Origin: Thermoplasmatota archaeon
GTDB taxonomy: Archaea > Thermoplasmatota > E2 > UBA202 > JdFR-43
DNA length: 46,378 nucleotides
Assembly: GCA_029259015.1 (NCBI GenBank)
Contig: JAPDJQ010000059.1
Span: 1-46,378, forward strand
Reading direction: 5' to 3'
Position 1 is the first letter of the stretch. The number at the start of each line of letters is the position of its first letter. Below the pieces are notes generated by a model. It saw only the letters and a list, made by a program, of their open reading frames with translations, made no database searches and was not told where the DNA came from. Shown one piece after another: positions 9,487-20,600 of this stretch. Position numbers and translations under genes: made by a program.

Positions 9487-9966
9487 ATGGCAGAAGAAGT
9501 GGAAGTTTTAGTTGAAGGCGGAAAGGCTACAGCAGGTCCACCAATAGGCCCAGCTTTAGGCCCTCTAGGCTTAAATGTGGTAGAAGTAGTGAAGAAAATA
9601 AACGAACTTACAAAAGATTTCCAGGGAATGAAAGTACCAGTTAAAATAATCGTTGACCCAGCAACAAAAAATTATGAGCTTAAGGTGGGCACACCACCAG
9701 CATCTGCGTTGATCATGAAAAGAGCGAATATTGAAAAAGGGTCATCAGATACAACTGCACCAGTAGGCAACATAACAATGAAAGATGTCATAGATATTGC
9801 AAAGATGAAAAAGAATGATTTAATGGGCAAAGATTTGAAGGCGAAAGCAAAAGAAATCGTAGGAACATGCGTTTCCATGGGAGTAACTATAGAAGGCATG
9901 AACGCAAAAGAAGTAATTAAAAAAATAGAAGAAGGAGAGTTCGACGAACTCTTTAAAGAGGATTGA
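9487..9966 (+). CDS. rpl11: 50S ribosomal protein L11
   Basis: Ribosomal stalk-base protein that binds 23S rRNA at the GTPase centre. The 159-residue product contains the proline-rich N-terminal GPPIGPALGPLGLNV motif, the PPASALI loop and the C-terminal rRNA-binding domain with GTCVSMGVTIEG. L1, L10 and L12 commonly follow in archaea, but here the gene ends the operon and runs into a convergent surface-protein gene with a 14-base overlap. That suggests the L1-L10-L12 genes are elsewhere or that the locus was rearranged. Confidence 0.97.
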   Translation: MAEEVEVLVEGGKATAGPPIGPALGPLGLNVVEVVKKINELTKDFQGMKVPVKIIVDPATKNYELKVGTPPASALIMKRANIEKGSSDTTAPVGNITMKDVIDIAKMKKNDLMGKDLKAKAKEIVGTCVSMGVTIEGMNAKEVIKKIEEGEFDELFKED

Positions 9967-11923
9967 TTACGAAAATCTCTACCTCTTCACTCTTTTTATT
10001 TCCTGCATTGTCATATGCAATAACTTTTACTGTATGTGTTCCAAATACTTTTTCTTCCCATGTCCATTCATATGGAGTTGTGGTATCTTCAGCCTTATAT
10101 TCTCCATCGATATAGAATTCTACTTTTGCAATACCTGCAAGTTCATCTGTTGCCTGCGCAACTATTGTTATTTTTCCAATAATTATAGCTTTCTGGCCAA
10201 GTATTGGCAACACTTCTCTATCAAAAATGTAAAGCTTGCCAGGATGTGGTTTTTCAATAGCCAAGGAAGGCTTTGAATTATCAACAGTAAATTTGGCTGA
10301 AATATCTTTGCCTGTATTTCCTACTTCATCTACAGCAGAGATTTGTATTAAATATTCATTGCCATCTTCCAAGCCAGTTGTATTCCATAAATACTCGCCA
10401 TCATTTTCTGTGTTTCTAACTATTCTATGCCATGTTAGGCCATTGTTTGGGCTGTATTTTATTGTTATACCTGTTATCTCTCCATTGTCTGTTGCTTCCC
10501 ATTTTATTAAAACTTCTCCTCCTACAACTTCTCCTCCTACAGGAAATACAACTTCAACATGTGGAGGAGATAAATCTTCGATTTCAAATTGATATACGCT
10601 GCTAACATTTGAATTGCCTGAAGTGTCGATGGCATAAATGTAGAATTCATAGGTGCCAATTAAATTGTATGACCTGCTGGAATAATATATGCTATCTGTT
10701 TTATTCTGGAAAATGCTGAAGTTTTCGTAGCTTCCATCTGGATATGTTACATTAATGCGAACATCTTCAACAGCTACATTATCTGTTACGCTGGCAGAGA
10801 TGGTTAAATTTTTACCCACATCCTGTATAGCAGGGCTTGCTGCCACATCTTCTATTGCTGGAGGGATAAAGTCTCCTTCTATTATTTCAAATTGGTATGT
10901 GGCAGAAATAGCTTCATTTCCATTTACATCTCTTGCATATATAGAGAAGTTATATATGCCAGCAAGGGAATATGCCTGGTTGAAATAATATTTGCTGTTA
11001 TGCTGCATTATAAATTCATGGAAGGTTGCATCAGGATATGTTATATTCACTTTTACTTCAGCAACACCAAAATCATCTGTTACAGTGCATGAAATGTTGA
11101 CATATTCATTAATTTGCTGAACATCTGGATTTGCATTTATGTTGCTTATAACTGGCGGAGTATTATCAACTATACTAAATGAATAATTGAGCCATCCAAT
11201 ATTGCCAGCATCATCCATTGCCCTTATTCTGAATGTATAATCTCCTGCATTTAAGTTATAATAACTCTTTTGTTTGGTATAACCCCATGCACTCCAATCT
11301 GTATCATATCCATCGAGCATATATGAAAATGTTATGTTTTCCTCTGGTGATGTATCATCTGTTGCAGTCCATTCAAAATAGATGTCTCTATAGTTTATTA
11401 TTGCAGGAGGATAATCAATTAATGTTATGTCTGGAGGAGTGAAATCTCCCTCTTCAGAGACAGTAACACTTCCATTAATTATATTAACATTTGTACTCCC
11501 CTGAATAACAGCATTTTCAATATTTATATAAGATATACCAGCTGATATTGCTTGAAAAGTAATAATTGCAAGCGTTCCCTCTGTTGTTATATCCTCACTT
11601 GATGCACCTATAATGTATGTGATTGTGCCATTAACATTATCTATTTCTGCTACTCCAGGCAAATCCCCTAGCCAAATATCAAACATTCCTCCATTTTCAA
11701 CACTTATCGCCTGGAGTATGGATGGGTCAAACATAATGTCACATGCTGCTGACGAAATGGGCTCTACAGGGGTGATATTTATTTTCAGTGTAAAAGTTTC
11801 CCCTAAGCCCACAATTTTTTCTTGAGGGACTATTGAGATGGTGTTTAAATCTTCTCCTTTTGAATACCCTGCCAGAATAGAGATGAGTAAAATCGTTATG
11901 ACTATTCCAACCTTTCCTTTCAT
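9953..11923 (-). CDS. Secreted protein with one cohesin-like domain and five Ig-like repeats
   Basis: A 656-residue protein with a signal peptide (KVGIVITILLISILAGYSKG). Residues ~26-155 look like a cohesin domain: it opens with SIVPQEKIVGLGETFTLKI, has the CDIMFDPSILQAISVENG strand-turn-strand, and an ING loop near the end, matching the cohesin jelly-roll pattern. Five Ig-like/fibronectin-like repeats of about 95 residues follow (158-255, 255-350, 350-448, 449-546, 547-656), separated by TPP or SPP linkers and ending in AVD..GN or ARD..GN strands. There is no C-terminal membrane helix and no dockerin, so it should be released or held through a partner. Many N-x-S/T sites suggest glycosylation. 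An AGGAGG ribosome site precedes the ATG. It is third in the cohesin-dockerin cluster. Confidence 0.8.
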   Translation of the reverse strand: MKGKVGIVITILLISILAGYSKGEDLNTISIVPQEKIVGLGETFTLKINITPVEPISSAACDIMFDPSILQAISVENGGMFDIWLGDLPGVAEIDNVNGTITYIIGASSEDITTEGTLAIITFQAISAGISYINIENAVIQGSTNVNIINGSVTVSEEGDFTPPDITLIDYPPAIINYRDIYFEWTATDDTSPEENITFSYMLDGYDTDWSAWGYTKQKSYYNLNAGDYTFRIRAMDDAGNIGWLNYSFSIVDNTPPVISNINANPDVQQINEYVNISCTVTDDFGVAEVKVNITYPDATFHEFIMQHNSKYYFNQAYSLAGIYNFSIYARDVNGNEAISATYQFEIIEGDFIPPAIEDVAASPAIQDVGKNLTISASVTDNVAVEDVRINVTYPDGSYENFSIFQNKTDSIYYSSRSYNLIGTYEFYIYAIDTSGNSNVSSVYQFEIEDLSPPHVEVVFPVGGEVVGGEVLIKWEATDNGEITGITIKYSPNNGLTWHRIVRNTENDGEYLWNTTGLEDGNEYLIQISAVDEVGNTGKDISAKFTVDNSKPSLAIEKPHPGKLYIFDREVLPILGQKAIIIGKITIVAQATDELAGIAKVEFYIDGEYKAEDTTTPYEWTWEEKVFGTHTVKVIAYDNAGNKKSEEVEIFVINPL

Positions 11924-12020
11924 TTTAATCCTCCTTAGTATGTAATATATAACTCTATTTAAATTTTCACAAATTAAAGAATAAAAAAATAATAAAAAGA
12001 GATGAAAAAAAGAAGAGAGA
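11924..12020 (-). promoter_or_regulatory. Short spacer with ribosome site, possible promoter and T-rich end signal between two cohesin genes
   Basis: Read on the minus strand, the spacer after the upstream cohesin gene begins with a pyrimidine-rich run (several T stretches near 11980-12010) that could end transcription. It then holds a TTTAAATAG TATA-like element near 11954-11963 and an AAGGAGG ribosome site about 6 bases before the ATG at 11923. The 656-residue gene could therefore have its own promoter rather than rely on the upstream one. Confidence 0.4.
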
Positions 12021-14594
12021 TTAGCTGCTCTTTGTTCTCTTCTTCCACACAGCCACTACTGCAACAGCTATTATTATTAGCACCACTATTATTATCAGAT
12101 AAAGCCATATGTTCACTTTTTCTTCAGTGACTTTAATCTGGAGTACTGTCTGATGTGTTGCCCCATCATTATCTATTACTGTTAGAGTTACATTGTATGT
12201 TCCTGCCTTAATATAGGCATGTGTTGGATTGATTTCATAACTTATGTTTCCATCACCGAAATTCCATGTGTAATTTACTATGTTGCCATCATCGTCAAAG
12301 GATAATGTGGCATTGAATTTTATTTCTTCTCTTATCTTTGGCTTATCTGGCTCATAAGTGAATTTTGCTACTGGCGCAACATTTGCTACTTCTATTATCT
12401 TTTGTGCTGTCTCAGTTGCTCCCTTATCATCTGTTACTGTTAACTTAACAATATATGTGCCATTATCTGCATACTTATGGGTTGGGTTCTGTTCATTGCT
12501 TGTTGTTCCATCTCCAAAGTCCCAGTGCCATGCAACAATCTCGCCATCCTCATCTGTTGATTGATCAGCAAATGTTATTGTATCCAAATCGGTTGGTTGC
12601 TGTGGAGAGAAACTGAAATCTGCTACAGGTGGTTTATTCTTTAATATTTCAAAAGTTACCTGATGTTGCACGCCTTCATTTCCTGCATTATCAACAGCAT
12701 AATATACTATGGTATGGGTTCCTTCAGAGCTTACAACATCACTTCCTGAATTTCCTGGGAATATCTGCCAGTTTCCTCCATCAAGTCTGTATCTAATTTC
12801 TTTTACTCCTGCAAGATTATCAGATGCCTGCAAAACAACTGTTACATCGCTCGTATATTTTCCATCTTCATATGTTCCTTGTAAGGTGTGCGTTGCTGTT
12901 GGCTTTGTTGTATCTACTGATACATCAAATTCATCAGATGCATTATTTCCTGCATCATCCCTTGCATAAAAGCTTATAGTATAGATTCCATCTGATAAAT
13001 TAAATGGCCCAGTATAATCCTGCCATGCTCCATTTACCTTGTACTTAAATTCTGCTAAATTGTCATCAAATGCTGATAATTCAACTGTAACTGTGCTTAC
13101 ATACCATCCGTTTTCTCCTAGGGTGCCCGTAATATTATATGAAAGAGTTGGCAATGTTTTATCTATCTTTATTGTTTCACTCTTCTCTGTCTCTGTATTT
13201 CCTAAATTATCCACTGCATAATAATAAAGAGTATGAATTCCATCTGCTGTTATATCAAATGCTCCTGTATATTCTGTCCAGTTTCCATCATCAATCTTAT
13301 AGTAGATTGCTCCTACGCCACTTCCATTTATATCAACTGCGGTTAAATTAACTGTAACTGTGCTTACATACCATCCGTTTTCTCCTAGGGTGCCAGTCAA
13401 TTCTATACTTGTTACTGGTGGAGTATTGTCGACATATACTGTTACATTATCAATTGGGCTTGTATTATTGAATTCATCTTCAGCGTAATATTCAATATAA
13501 TACATTCCTTCTTCTGGGAGATATATGATGGCGTTTGTATTTACTGCTTCACTCTGCCATCCTTGCCAGCTTCCATTCCATATGCGATAGTAAACAGTGT
13601 AATCATGGGCATCGGTTGCATTAATGTAAATAGGCGTTAAGGATGAAACCCAGTTGCTTCCATTATAATAAGGTGTACCAAACTCAAGTGTCACATCTGG
13701 AGGAGTTAAATCTGCCTCTAGAGTGGCATTTTGTAAAATTGAATAAAGATGTTCTCCATCAACATCTATAATATCCATGTTGGTAATGTTAATGTCTGTT
13801 ACTGCTGTTTGCAACGGCGTAAATTCTATTGTTGCTAAAGTGCCAGCATTTGTTACTCCTGGAGGAATTGGTGTCTGAATAGCAAATATACTCACGACAC
13901 CAGCAACATTATCTATGTTAGGAGTTAGAGTACTAAACAGCCCTCCATCAGTCACTCCAGTTACCTGGAAATAATTTGGATCAAAAGTAATGTCGAAGGT
14001 CATAATAGAGAGTTCGTTTCCATTGGGATCTACAGTAACGTCAAAGAGAGCTGTCTCATTTCCTATCAAATTATAAGCTGGCTCAATCGAAACATATACT
14101 GGATAATTTCTCACTTCAACAGTTGCATTATTTAAAGTTAAATCATATGGAGGTACCAAGCAGTCTCCGCTTGATAGATTTATGAATGCAGTTCCAACTT
14201 TTTCTTTTGCCTTAAAGGTGATTCTAGCAAAAACACCTCCTGAAACAGGTGTAATGTTTTCTCCAAGTGGAACCATTCCCCATATATCACTTATGGTACC
14301 GTTTATGTTGTCTATAGTACCGTTTGAAGCCAATGTATCAAATATATCTCCATTCTCAACCTTGATAGCCGTTAATAAAGAGGCATCAAATGTGAGCCAA
14401 CATTGCACAACGGTAATATTTTCTGCATCTACTACAATGTCCACAGTAAATGTATCATTGAAATAAACCGCCTGATGTGAAGGCAGAATACTCATTGTTG
14501 CTGTTCCATTTTCTCCATGTGAAACAGGTAAAACTAAGGAGAATAATAGAATAAAGGGAAGAGAGGCGATTATTGCTTTCCTTATGCTTTTCAT
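12021..14594 (-). CDS. Membrane-anchored surface protein with two cohesin-like domains, Ig-like repeats and two PKD domains
   Basis: The start is placed at the ATG at 14594, 10 bases after GGAGG; the open frame reaches 14630, inside the upstream gene. The 857 residues run: signal peptide (1-27); a first cohesin-like domain (~30-148, with CWLTFDASLLTAIKVENGD); a second (~150-290, with FDITFDPNYFQVTGVTDGG); about four Ig-like repeats; two PKD domains carrying WDFGDGTTSNEQNPTHKY and WNFGDGNISYEINPTHAY; and a C-terminal membrane helix (LYLIIIVVLIIIAVAVVAVW, ~830-849) followed by KKRTK. This is the layout of an anchoring scaffold: two docking receptors on a stalk fixed in the membrane. It directly follows the dockerin gene and probably shares its transcript. 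Confidence 0.82.
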   Translation of the reverse strand: MKSIRKAIIASLPFILLFSLVLPVSHGENGTATMSILPSHQAVYFNDTFTVDIVVDAENITVVQCWLTFDASLLTAIKVENGDIFDTLASNGTIDNINGTISDIWGMVPLGENITPVSGGVFARITFKAKEKVGTAFINLSSGDCLVPPYDLTLNNATVEVRNYPVYVSIEPAYNLIGNETALFDVTVDPNGNELSIMTFDITFDPNYFQVTGVTDGGLFSTLTPNIDNVAGVVSIFAIQTPIPPGVTNAGTLATIEFTPLQTAVTDINITNMDIIDVDGEHLYSILQNATLEADLTPPDVTLEFGTPYYNGSNWVSSLTPIYINATDAHDYTVYYRIWNGSWQGWQSEAVNTNAIIYLPEEGMYYIEYYAEDEFNNTSPIDNVTVYVDNTPPVTSIELTGTLGENGWYVSTVTVNLTAVDINGSGVGAIYYKIDDGNWTEYTGAFDITADGIHTLYYYAVDNLGNTETEKSETIKIDKTLPTLSYNITGTLGENGWYVSTVTVELSAFDDNLAEFKYKVNGAWQDYTGPFNLSDGIYTISFYARDDAGNNASDEFDVSVDTTKPTATHTLQGTYEDGKYTSDVTVVLQASDNLAGVKEIRYRLDGGNWQIFPGNSGSDVVSSEGTHTIVYYAVDNAGNEGVQHQVTFEILKNKPPVADFSFSPQQPTDLDTITFADQSTDEDGEIVAWHWDFGDGTTSNEQNPTHKYADNGTYIVKLTVTDDKGATETAQKIIEVANVAPVAKFTYEPDKPKIREEIKFNATLSFDDDGNIVNYTWNFGDGNISYEINPTHAYIKAGTYNVTLTVIDNDGATHQTVLQIKVTEEKVNIWLYLIIIVVLIIIAVAVVAVWKKRTKSS
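13083..13394. repeat. 45-bp perfect direct repeat inside the two-cohesin gene
   Basis: The same 45 bases occur at 13083-13127 and 13350-13394, encoding LGENGWYVSTVTV in two neighbouring Ig-like modules. The offset is 267 bases, exactly 89 codons, i.e. one module. This is direct evidence that these modules arose by recent tandem duplication or were homogenised by gene conversion. Confidence 0.9.
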
Positions 14595-14617
14595 TTTCAT
14601 CATCCCTCCTTTAATGC

Positions 14618-17600
14618 TCAACCAGTCCATTTCAGTATTAGCATGTAGATATCATCTGCATTTATTACGCCGTCTTTGTTCAAATCTTCAGGTATCCATC
14701 CTGGGGTGCCTGTTTCCTCCCAGTGTAATATTATCTGGTACAGATCCATTACGTTCACTCTGCCATCTCCATTGATGTCCTCTGGTATTGGTGGTACATA
14801 GCAGCTTGCCTCAGCTGTTGGAGTTGTTGATTTGGCATTGCCTAGGTAGTCCTCTGCATATACATAGAACTCATAGTAGCCAGGCTTGTAATATGTTGGA
14901 TGTGGTGCATATATGAACTGCCATGTATAGCTGTCAACGTCTTCAACGCTTCCATATTCCATCCATGATGTCCATGTTACACCATCTTCGCTGTATCTGT
15001 AGTACAATGTCAACTTCTTCACTCCAACCACATTATCACTTGCAGTAACTGTTATGTTGAATGGCATTGTATCATTTCCTTCTATGGATATACTTGTTAC
15101 TGGAGCTGTATCATCGATTATGAACTTCTGCTTGTACTCATCTGTAATGTGTCCAAGCATGTCTGTTGCCTTGAAGAATATGTGATACAATGTTCCTTCA
15201 GCCAGTCCAAAGGCGGCAGGTGTAAATGAATGACTTGCTGTGTGTGCGCCGTCATAACTTGCTGTCTCATACCATGTTATGCCATCGAAGCTCCAGAATA
15301 TCTTGTCAATGCCTGCATCGTCTTCTTCTGGCATATCTGTTGCATTCAACCATATGAGAGTATCGCTTGTAATTGCATGTCCTATCTCTTCGCCAAGATT
15401 TATTTCAATGCATGGCTGTCCATATTCTTTGGTTATTACCGGTGGCTCAGTATCAGGTATTACCCAGCATTCTGCATCATATGTTCCGTGCTCGAATGGT
15501 GGCTGTTCTTCATTGGCGAGGCAATCATATGCAATTGACTTGAAGCGATACCATCCTGGTCCTTCTGGAGCATCAAATGAGAATGTCCAGTTCGGCACAT
15601 CATTTCTCAGATCCCATGGAACTTCATATGTTGCATATAGCTTCCAGTCTCCAAATGTTACATTGTTGGAGCTGTATGAATAATACACGTCAACCTTGCA
15701 TACACCTATTGGTCCAACTGCCTCGAATCCAAAGTCTTCAATGTCCACCACTGTTATATCAAATGGAACTTCTTCTCTCACATATGGAACTATGTCATCA
15801 ACTCTTGAAATTGGTGGCATTGCATCAACCCATAAGTGCTGCTTGCTTAGCTGGTAGTCTTCGACATGGCTTACGTTATCAACAGACCAGTGAAAGAGTT
15901 CAACTATTCCTGCATCCAAACTTGGATTGGATTCGAAGTAGTCTATGATATCATCATAGCCCATTATCTGGGCAGCCTCATCAACTGTAAACCAGTGCTT
16001 GCTTGTTGTGAATACTCCTGGATAATATGGCTGTTCAAAGGTATCGGCTCCATACTTCCAGAGGAGTATTGGATCCTCCTCCCAGAACTTGTACCATGTT
16101 TCATTCACGCCACTATCCCAGATGAAATTGTCTGTTCCATTGAGCCATATCTTTGTGCTTGGAGATACCCAGTGTATTACTTCTCCTCCCGCAATCTCCT
16201 GCTCAATAACTGGTTCGCTGAATTCTTTCTTGGTGCGTGGTGGTGTGCAGTCAATACATACATCCTGTTTCTGTTCGCCAATTGTCATGTTGTTGTAGTC
16301 ATACACCTCCCAGTGTATCTCATACTTGCCACATGGATCTCCATTAACGAGTTCTCCGAGATGTATCCATATTGCAAAGTAGTCATCCCAGTATCCTCCA
16401 TCATAGAATATTCCATCATATGGTGAGGAATCATACAATGAATATGCCCTCGTCCATGGAATTATTGGCTCCCAGTATCCAGCTCCTCCAAACACATCTC
16501 TTATCTTCAGTGTCCATACACCAGTGAAATCAATATCCTCAACATGGTACCATCCATCATCGTACATGGTGTCGTATGGAGATGTCCAATATACATACAT
16601 GTAATCAGAAACGCTCCAGTTGCCGTCTCCGTTGGTATCTATCCAGTCATAGATATAGCCAGCTTCTTCTCCTTCGATATACACTGTTGCTCCGTAATAT
16701 AGTGTTGGTAACTCATTTGTTAACAACTGTATCTCAACCTCATTTGATACCCATCTCCAGACAGTGTAATCAATATACCATATTCCAGTCTGACACTCTG
16801 TATTATTTGGCAGGTCTGTTGCATTTATTATGAACCATGTACAGTTCTGGAAGTATATTGTGTTGTCTGGGCCGTAATAAACATTACCATTACTCACTTC
16901 AAACTCTATATCTGTTACAGGTGCTTCATCATCTACGCCAACATGCCATACATTTGGCTCTTCAGTGTTGCACAAGTCATCCTTGCTGAAGTAATACAGC
17001 CAGTGCTCGCATCCTTCTGTGAAGTTGAATGGTTCTGTGTATTTCATCCACCAGTAACCATCAATTTCATCTGCATAACTCGATACGTTTATATCTCCGC
17101 CCCAGATAGCACCAGGTGTTTCAGCAGTTGGATAGTATTCATACTCTCCACTGCTCTCATTATACCATACCCATCTGTAGTATGTTGCATTGCTCCAGTT
17201 GTATGGATATATGCATGGCTCTGTGCCATAATGAATTGCTGTAAGATTGATGTAATCATTTATGCATATGACAGATGGAAGAGAACCTCTGCCATAACCA
17301 TCGTAATAGTCATTCTTCGGTATTTCTGGATGGTCCGCCCATTCAACTGTTAGCTCTGTATATGGAGCTGTTCCATCAACATACCAGCGCTCGTGGAATA
17401 TCTCTGTTCTGTGGCATACATTGTCTTTGGCAAAGTAATACAAGTCGTGTATACATTCCTCATTGAATATTATGTCTACCTCATCGTCATATACAACATA
17501 CCACCAGTAATCAGTTATATTTTCGTCGGTATATCCATATCTTTCTGCTAATTCTTTTCCATGTACAATCTCATCATATCCAGTTCCATATCCGTCTCCT

Positions 17601-20600
17601 TGTGGTGGATATGGATATTCCTCTCCGCCAGTCTCATATCTCCAGAATATTGCCTCAACACCTGCATCACACTCGCTATCTATTGGTTGATCTATAACTT
17701 CAAGATGTATTGGTGCTCCTTCTCTCAGGAAGCCTAATGATGTGATGTTGATGTTATCAACAGCCCAATACTCATTATAATAACCTGAGCCAGTGAATCC
17801 GTCTCCATAGTTTGTAGTGAATCTAAATGCTATGTAAACATCCTTACCAGCATAATCCCATAATGAGATATCTACTGTTCCTGATTCACTGTAATTACTT
17901 GCATCCCAACTCCTGAGCACGGTAAAGTCAGCTGGATCTGTTCCTGTTGTCGATATTAGCACCTCTCCTTTTCCTCTGTTGCAATACCATTCATTATAGA
18001 ATGTCAGATTGCTGAATTTCGGCAAGTTTGGAATCAATGGGCTAATGAGCCATTCATCCTGCTCGCCATGCCATGGCATAATTAAAGCAGCGCTGTAACG
18101 GAATAGATTTGAATCGGGATGTGACCATCTATCCCATGTCTGATAATCTGTATCGTTGATGGCATCATAGTCTCCATAACTCTTTTCCATCCAGCCAGCT
18201 GGTGGGAAGCTTCGTTCAAATCCATCTTCAAATGTTGTCTCTGTTATTTCTCTTATTTCAACCTTTACGTCGTCAACATACCAGCCACCGTCTTTAACAG
18301 AATTGTCACTGTAAAATCTATATCTTATATACACCGTTTGTCCAATATAGCCACTTATATCAACGAATTCCTGTACCCAATCTCTGCTTCCAGTATATGT
18401 TGCAAGTGTTGTCCATGTTGTTCCGTCTGTGCTTATCTCAACATAACCATAATCGGCATCCTCCTCCATGTCATATGTATGCCAGAACATGAGCATTGCT
18501 TTCTTGCCAGTATATGTTGCATCTGTTAAATCAATTGCTGGAGATATTAGGGCATCGTTCATGCAATTGAGGTACATACTGCTTGAGTCATCTCCACACC
18601 ACCATGAATGATTATACGAATGATAATCAGTATCCACAATATGCCATCTGCTTGTTTCAAGCATTTCTCCGACCCAATTGCTCATATCGGGACTGCCAAC
18701 AGTTCCGAAATCATCAAAGAAGAATGGAGTTGTTGAATTGGAAACATTCACACTATCGATGAATACTCCATTTGCAGGCACTGCATCATCATCGCTGACG
18801 AAACGGAATCTTATCCATACGGTATCATTTCCAATATAATCTGATAAATCAATTGATTCCCATTCCCATGACTGATCTGCTGTAAATGTTGCCAAAATAT
18901 CCCAGTTACTGCTATCATTGCTTGCCTCAACATATAGTGTATCTCCACTCACATCCATCCATAATGTAAAGTTAAGCCAGACTGTATCAGACGGATCTAA
19001 AGATGAGAGATCTATCGGATTAGCAATCGTCAATGTATCATTCCAGTTGCAACCATACTGTCCAAAGCCATTATAGTTTGGCAAACTTCCGTCATAACAG
19101 TTGACTGCTGGTGCAGGCGGAGTATCCAGATAAACAGGTACTCTATTCACTGCAGTCCAATAGCTACCAGTAACTGTCAAGTCCTCAATATCCCATGCCA
19201 TGCTATCTTCAATGTCATCCTCAAATGGTGTAGCTATGCGATGTATGCCGCCGATCCACACATCATCAATGTATATCTCTCCGCTTATAACATGGAATCC
19301 TATGTATATTTCCTGTCCAGCATATGCAGATAAATCAACCTCTACTCTTCTATACATGGAATCTGTGAATGTACCAGATGTCCATAGCTGAGTGACGAAA
19401 GCAGTTGTCTCTGTCTGATCTGGATCAGTTGATACCTTTACTTCGAATTCTCCATTACCCATATAATAGAATGTGAGGTTGCCATCTTGTGGAACTGTAA
19501 TACGTGGGCTAATAAGCCATCCATCCTCACCATAAGCACAATATCTACCAGAACGAGGCATATTATCCCAGTATGGCCACCAGTCACTTATGCGATACCA
19601 GTCTCCTACCACTGCCCAATCAGTAAATGGAACTTCGAAGTCCTCAAATAATGACTGTGTTGCATTACCAATTGCACCATGCTCCGGCAATGTTTCTTCT
19701 ATAATTGGTGGAGAAGCATCAACAAAGTATACCTGATGATGTACAGTGCTGTTATGACATGCTCTATCCTTAGCCCAGTAATACAAATCATGTCTGCATT
19801 CTTCATCAAATGATATGTTTGTCTCATTGTCATATACAACATACCACCAGTATCCTGTTATGTTCTCATCATATCCATATATGGCGAACTGGCTACCATT
19901 TATTGCTCCATATTCTCCCTCCTGTGGATATTCTGTGTCATTCCACACATATCTCCAGAATATTGCCTCTATACCAGATGGACACTCGCCTGGATCCTCT
20001 GCGGTAAGTGTAATATTTACGCCTGCCTTCAGATAATAGGTGACATTTTCAATTTCAACCCACCAGTGCCATATACCTTCTCTCAAGAATTCCCAGTTAT
20101 CATAAACATAAACATATACGTAGTGGGTACTTTGTGGAGAAACTTCTACAGTAAATGTTATCGAGTCTAAATTGGTTCCATTTTCAAGCGTTATACCGTC
20201 ATCGCCCTCTACTTCTTCTATATGGAAGGTGAGTATAGCTGCCTTGTTTGGATCGTTGTTAGTGATAGTGAATCTTGCATAAGTATACTTATCAATGTAA
20301 TTGCCCGCCTGTTGCTGCATCCATCCGCCACCATACCAGTCTGTCCATTCATCAATGACTTTGAAGAAACCTTCATACTTATTTGAGCCATCATCATGCC
20401 ATCGATCAACTTCTATTTCTACTGGTGTATAATATCCATGTTCTGGATGTTTCTTATAAACTACTGGGTTGTATTCATCAACATGATATACCTGCATATA
20501 TACTGGAGTATGATGACACACGTTATCCTTAGCCCAGTAATACAGCCAGTGTATGCATTCCTCACGGAAGTGCACACCGATGCTATCGTCATACACATAC

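Noticed and set aside
15230-16426. Several 100-190-codon plus-strand frames opposite the giant dockerin gene
   Set aside because: All are antisense to the repeat-rich coding frame, carry the reversed repeat composition (many H, C, Y, S) and have no start signals.
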